NCBI RefSeq assembly: GCF_000021745.1
Contig: NC_011666.1
Location: 3,127,001 to 3,191,000, forward strand
Source of the DNA: Methylocella silvestris BL2
Lineage (GTDB): Bacteria > Pseudomonadota > Alphaproteobacteria > Rhizobiales > Beijerinckiaceae
Length of the DNA stretch: 64,000 nt
Reading direction: 5' to 3'
This document shows positions 60,620 to 64,000 of this stretch, piece by piece. The stretch's first letter is position 1; each line of letters begins with the position of its first letter. Position numbers and translations under genes: made by a program. The notes below the pieces were generated by a model. The model saw nothing but the letters and a program-made list of their open reading frames with translations. It was not told the origin of the DNA and made no database searches.

Positions 60620-61120
60620 CTAATTCTGCAAACTATCCTCTCCCTTGTCTTGATGCGGCGCCTCGGGAATGGAGTCATCGCCGGCGAGGGCCGAAATGAG
60701 ATCGATAATCCGCTTGCGCACCTTCGGATCATGGATGCGCGCGAAAGCCATATTCAGGTGGAGGCCCTCGGCGGTCGACAGGAAGTCTGCGACATAGCTC
60801 GAATTCGCCTCCTCGGCGACGCCGCCAAGGGCCGGCGACCCGCCGGTGGCCGACGCTTCGAAAGATGGCGCGCCTTCGAAGAAAAAGGCCGGCGGCACGT
60901 CGAGCGTGCGCGAAATCTGTTGCAATCGGCTGGCGCCGATCCGATTCGCTCCCTTCTCGTATTTTTGCACCTGCTGGAAGGTCAAACCCAGCGCTTCGCC
61001 CAGTTTTTCTTGGCTCATGCCGAGAATGACGCGCCGCATCCGGACGCGGCTGCCGACGTGACGATCGATCGGATTTGGGATTTTTTTGGCTTTTTCCATA
61101 ATCGCTGGCTGGTCGCTCAT
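60620..61120 (-). CDS. XRE family helix-turn-helix transcriptional regulator
   Basis: Cro/CI-type DNA-binding protein of 166 residues from the ATG at 61120. The HTH domain (about residues 20-75) reads VGSRVRMRRVILGMSQEKLG followed by EALGLTFQQVQKYEKGANRI. A linker and a C-terminal helical part (FLSTAEGLHLNMAFARIHDP, KVRKRIIDLISALAG) follow, typical of the regulator conserved upstream of metK in Hyphomicrobiales. It lies between lnt and metK on the same strand. Control of the adjacent metK-trmB genes is plausible but not established. Confidence 0.88.
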   Translation of the reverse strand: MSDQPAIMEKAKKIPNPIDRHVGSRVRMRRVILGMSQEKLGEALGLTFQQVQKYEKGANRIGASRLQQISRTLDVPPAFFFEGAPSFEASATGGSPALGGVAEEANSSYVADFLSTAEGLHLNMAFARIHDPKVRKRIIDLISALAGDDSIPEAPHQDKGEDSLQN

Positions 61121-61226
61121 TAAACCTACCGTGTTCACAATAGTAGAACGATGTCCGTCCATTTACTTATACCATAGGTAGCCGAATGGAGGCATTGCAG
61201 CCTGGGCGATATAAACCCAACGCTGC

Positions 61227-62957
61227 TTATGACAAAAGACGAATATAATTAGATGACAATTGTTGCACTCTTGTCAAATGAGTCCTCCTCAAAAAAGCCA
61301 TAATTCCCGCAGTGGTGCAGATAAGCCACAGCGCCAGGGGAAGGAAAAGGCCGTGGCGGGCATATAAGGGAGGATCGATCGCTTGCGGCAGCGCGCCTGT
61401 GACCAATCCTTCCACTCCCAGCGGCAGGCTTTCGGTGATTCGGCCATAAGGGTCGATGATCGCCGAAATTCCGGTATTGGCCGCCCGCAGCATGGGCAGG
61501 CCCTCTTCGATCGTTCGCAGCCGCGCCTGCGCGAAATGCTGATAGGGGCCGGCGGTGTGGCCGAACCAGCCGTCATCCGTGACGTTCAGCATAAGACCCG
61601 GCCGGGGCGCGCCCGGCTCCTGCGGCAGCGCCTCGCCCGGAAAAATCGCCTCATAGCAGATCAGGGGGGCGACCGGCGGCAGCCCCGGAACATTGAGGGT
61701 CCTGCGCCCCGGTCCCGCCTCGAAGCCGCCGGGAATCGAGACGAACTGCCGCAGGCCAAGCCGGGCGAAAGCCGCCTCGAACGGAAGATATTCTCCGAAC
61801 GGGACCAGATGGCTCTTGTCGTAAGCGCCGATCAGGAGCCCGCCGCTGGCGATCAGCTGAATGGCGTTGAAAAACACCGGATGCTCCAGTCGCCCGGAGG
61901 CCGGCTCGAACCCATCGCCGCGATAGGACGGATCTTCCTCGGCGCGGGCGGCGCCGGTGGCGAGAATGACGCCCGGGGGCAGCGCCTCGCCGATCTGCGC
62001 CATCGCCTCGGGATCGCGCGACAGGATGAAGGGAAAAGCGGATTCCGGCCAAACGAGCAGCGTCAGATCGTTTGACTTCGCCTCGGGCGAGAGCGCCGAT
62101 AGCTGCAGGTACCGCTCGACGATCTCGCGCTTATATTCCGGCCTGTATTTGTCGTCCTGCGCGAGGTTCGGCTGGATGATCTTGATCGCGACGCCGGGAA
62201 CCTGCGGCGCCGGGGCCGGCGACGCGGCCAGCCGCCAGGCGCCAAAACCAAACAAGGCGGCAAGGGCCAGCAACGCCCCGCCGGTCGGCGCAAGCGAGCG
62301 GAGCGTCAGCGGCCGCGCTGCAAGCGTCGCCGGAGCGGAAAACAGGGCAATCGCAAGCAGCGTCAGGCCGTAAAGGCCGGTCAGGGACGCCGCCTGCGCG
62401 GTCAGAAGATTGCCGCCGAGGGCCATGCCGAAGGCGTTCCAGGGAAAGCCCGTAAACAAATGGCCGCGCAGCCATTCGGCCAGCGTCAGCGCAGCGGCGA
62501 ACGTCAGGATGCGCGCGGGGCCCTGCGTCCAGAGAAGGCTGGCGAGGAAAAATCCGAGCGCGGGATAAAAGGCCATCGCCGCGGGCAGGCCGATGACGCC
62601 GAGCGGCATTGCCCAGACGAATTGGTCGGCCTCGACGAGGAAGGCCGCCCCGAGCCACCAGAGGCTGGCGAGGAAATAGCCAAATCCCCACCACCAGCCG
62701 GCGGCGAACGCGCGCCGCGCCGCCGCCGGAATCTTGCGCCAGACGCGAGCTGCTCCGCGCGGTTCGGCGGTTGGCTTGGCGTCAGGTCGAGAGACGGCGG
62801 CGTCGATCAGCCAGACCGCGCCCGTCATGGCGATCGCGAGCGCGGGCATAAGGCCGAAGGGCGCCATCGCCAGCGCGCCGACGGCCCCTGCCAGGAGGGC
62901 GATCAGGCGGCGGCGCCAGAGCGGGGCTGCGGCGATCGAGGCGGCGGGGGACAACAT
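61227..62957 (-). CDS. lnt: Apolipoprotein N-acyltransferase Lnt
   Basis: Inner-membrane enzyme that adds the third acyl chain to lipoproteins, the final maturation step after Lgt and LspA; 576 residues. The N-terminal half has about seven hydrophobic helices (starting LIALLAGAVGALAMAPFGL). The C-terminal nitrilase domain holds the catalytic triad: Glu in LVWPESAFPF, Lys in AYDKSHLVPFGEYLPFE, and Cys in PLICYEAIFPGE. A last helix is near the C-terminus. It sits between the CorC-like gene and the XRE regulator, the conserved corC-lnt order. Confidence 0.96.
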   Translation of the reverse strand: MLSPAASIAAAPLWRRRLIALLAGAVGALAMAPFGLMPALAIAMTGAVWLIDAAVSRPDAKPTAEPRGAARVWRKIPAAARRAFAAGWWWGFGYFLASLWWLGAAFLVEADQFVWAMPLGVIGLPAAMAFYPALGFFLASLLWTQGPARILTFAAALTLAEWLRGHLFTGFPWNAFGMALGGNLLTAQAASLTGLYGLTLLAIALFSAPATLAARPLTLRSLAPTGGALLALAALFGFGAWRLAASPAPAPQVPGVAIKIIQPNLAQDDKYRPEYKREIVERYLQLSALSPEAKSNDLTLLVWPESAFPFILSRDPEAMAQIGEALPPGVILATGAARAEEDPSYRGDGFEPASGRLEHPVFFNAIQLIASGGLLIGAYDKSHLVPFGEYLPFEAAFARLGLRQFVSIPGGFEAGPGRRTLNVPGLPPVAPLICYEAIFPGEALPQEPGAPRPGLMLNVTDDGWFGHTAGPYQHFAQARLRTIEEGLPMLRAANTGISAIIDPYGRITESLPLGVEGLVTGALPQAIDPPLYARHGLFLPLALWLICTTAGIMAFLRRTHLTRVQQLSSNYIRLLS

Positions 62958-63026
62958 CAGCGGGCGGCCGGCGAGATGGAAGATGTGGTTTCAAGCGGCG
63001 GCGCCGCTGCTCGAAACCGCCAAAAC

Positions 63027-64000
63027 TCAGGAGCGTCCTTCGGCGCCGTCCATCGCGCCCGTCTTCGACGACGTCGGTCCGCCGGCGCGGATCCGCACCC
63101 GTTTCACGCGTCTGGGATCGGCGTCGAGAATTTCGAACTCGATGTCGCCCTCGGTGATGATCTCGCCGCGGACCGGCACATGCCCGGCCAGCGTCGAAAT
63201 AAGGCCGCCGACGGTTTCGACCTCCTCCGCGTCGCTGATCGCGGTGAGGTCAGCCTTGATCGCCTCCGAGACGTCTTCGAGCCCGGCCCTCGCGTCGACG
63301 ATAAAGCTGCCGTCGGGCGCTTCCTCGATCTTCGGGCTCTCGTCGAAATCATGTTCGTCCTCGATGTCGCCGACGATCATTTCGACAATGTCCTCGATCG
63401 AGGCGAGGCCGTCGGTGCCGCCATATTCGTCGATGACGAGGGCCATATGGGTCCGCGTCGCCTGCATCCGGACGAGAAGATCGAGCGCCGGCATCGAGGG
63501 CGGCACGAACAGCACAGGGCGCAGCAGATTGGCTTGCGACAGCGGAATGTCGAGATCGGGAAAGGCCCAGAGCTTCGCCGCGGCGGGCTCGGATCGTGGC
63601 GCGAGCTCGCGGGGCTGCGCCGCGCCGGACGGCGTCTCAGGCGCGGCCTCGCCAAAATCCTGTTCGCCGCGATGGGCGGGTTCGGGAAGGCCGGCGGCGA
63701 AATAGGCGACGAGATCGCGGATATGGATCATGCCGCGCGGATCGTCCAGCGTGTCGCCATGCACCGGCAGCCGGGAATGACCGGCGGTGCGAAAGGTCGA
63801 CAGAACATCGGCGAGGCTCATGTCCAGCGGCACAGCGACGATATCCGCCCGCGGGACCATCACGTCCTCGACCTGCACTTCATGCAGACCGAGCACGTTT
63901 TTCAGCATGGCGCGCTCCTGCGGGGAGACGTCGACCGCCGTCGAGGAATCGGCAAGAGCGTCCTGAATGTCGTCGCGGATCGAGGGGCCGCCGACCCCGA
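63027..64000 (-). CDS. CBS-domain hemolysin/CorC family transporter-associated protein, 5' end outside window
   Basis: Cytoplasmic CBS-pair plus CorC_HlyC domain protein; the visible 324 codons run to the window edge without a stop. At the edge the frame reads GPSIRDDIQDALADSS, the expected N-terminal segment, so little is missing. The CBS pair spans VEDVMVPRADIVAVPLDMSL through NLLRPVLFVPPSMPALDLLV. The linker RTHMALVIDEYGGTDGLASI and EDIVEMIVGDIEDEHDFDE are typical. The C-terminal CorC_HlyC domain ends near VKRVRIRAGG. It has no membrane DUF21 region, so it is the CorC/YbeX type, conserved next to lnt. The exact role (magnesium/cobalt efflux or ribosome maturation) is debated. Confidence 0.92.
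   Translation of the reverse strand, partial: GVGGPSIRDDIQDALADSSTAVDVSPQERAMLKNVLGLHEVQVEDVMVPRADIVAVPLDMSLADVLSTFRTAGHSRLPVHGDTLDDPRGMIHIRDLVAYFAAGLPEPAHRGEQDFGEAAPETPSGAAQPRELAPRSEPAAAKLWAFPDLDIPLSQANLLRPVLFVPPSMPALDLLVRMQATRTHMALVIDEYGGTDGLASIEDIVEMIVGDIEDEHDFDESPKIEEAPDGSFIVDARAGLEDVSEAIKADLTAISDAEEVETVGGLISTLAGHVPVRGEIITEGDIEFEILDADPRRVKRVRIRAGGPTSSKTGAMDGAEGRS

Overview
The window reads as chromosomal DNA of a high-GC alphaproteobacterium of the order Hyphomicrobiales (Rhizobiales). A methylotroph-type family such as Beijerinckiaceae or Methylocystaceae is plausible but not proven. The clues are the gene orders yajC-secD-secF-Mth938-phytoene/squalene synthase and lnt-XRE-metK-trmB, a rimM-trmD pair, a PQQ dehydrogenase, a two-subunit M16 peptidase locus, and an interspersed palindromic repeat of the kind common in this order. 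Almost every base is accounted for by about 50 protein genes and one tRNA. There is no CRISPR array, rRNA operon or intact insertion sequence.

Layout. 0-8 kb (accessory transport): a SulP permease with a sulfate-binding protein (minus strand), then a two-gene RND efflux operon (plus). 8.0-8.5 kb: a frameshifted, truncated phage-type integrase relic lying head to head with dusA, whose first bases are AT-rich, as expected for a scar of a dusA-targeting element. 8.5-24 kb (housekeeping): dusA, a DUF815 ATPase, a Tat-exported alpha-carbonic anhydrase, yajC-secD-secF, an Mth938 protein, a phytoene/squalene synthase-like protein, ileS (carrying an in-frame pair of palindromic repeats), lspA and two M16 peptidase subunits. 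24-38 kb: a GNAT acetyltransferase, a PQQ dehydrogenase, mutL, purD, a fasciclin protein, rsmD, an rluB-type pseudouridine synthase with a very long basic tail, DUF4126 and a flavin disulfide oxidoreductase.

38-52.5 kb is the most unusual part. A Bfd-like [2Fe-2S] protein has a His/Cys-rich tail and an iron-control-element-like palindrome upstream. Next comes a minus-strand operon holding only the regulatory and membrane half of a type VI secretion system (tagH, tssL, tssM, tagF, pppA, ppkA). Divergent from it is a large secreted caspase-family protein whose centre is thirteen tandem units with two cysteines each, followed by a peptidoglycan-binding-like domain. The kinase, phosphatase and FHA genes, together with threonine motifs in TssL, could form a complete phospho-switch. 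Sheath, baseplate, Hcp, VgrG and ClpV are not here.

52.5-64 kb: tRNA-Val(GAC), a class III aminotransferase, rimM, an intergenic repeat, trmD, a membrane glycosyltransferase, a small membrane protein in an AT-rich patch, trmB preceded by a perfect 34-bp palindrome, metK broken by a one-base insertion as given, an XRE regulator, lnt, and a CBS/CorC-type protein cut by the window edge.
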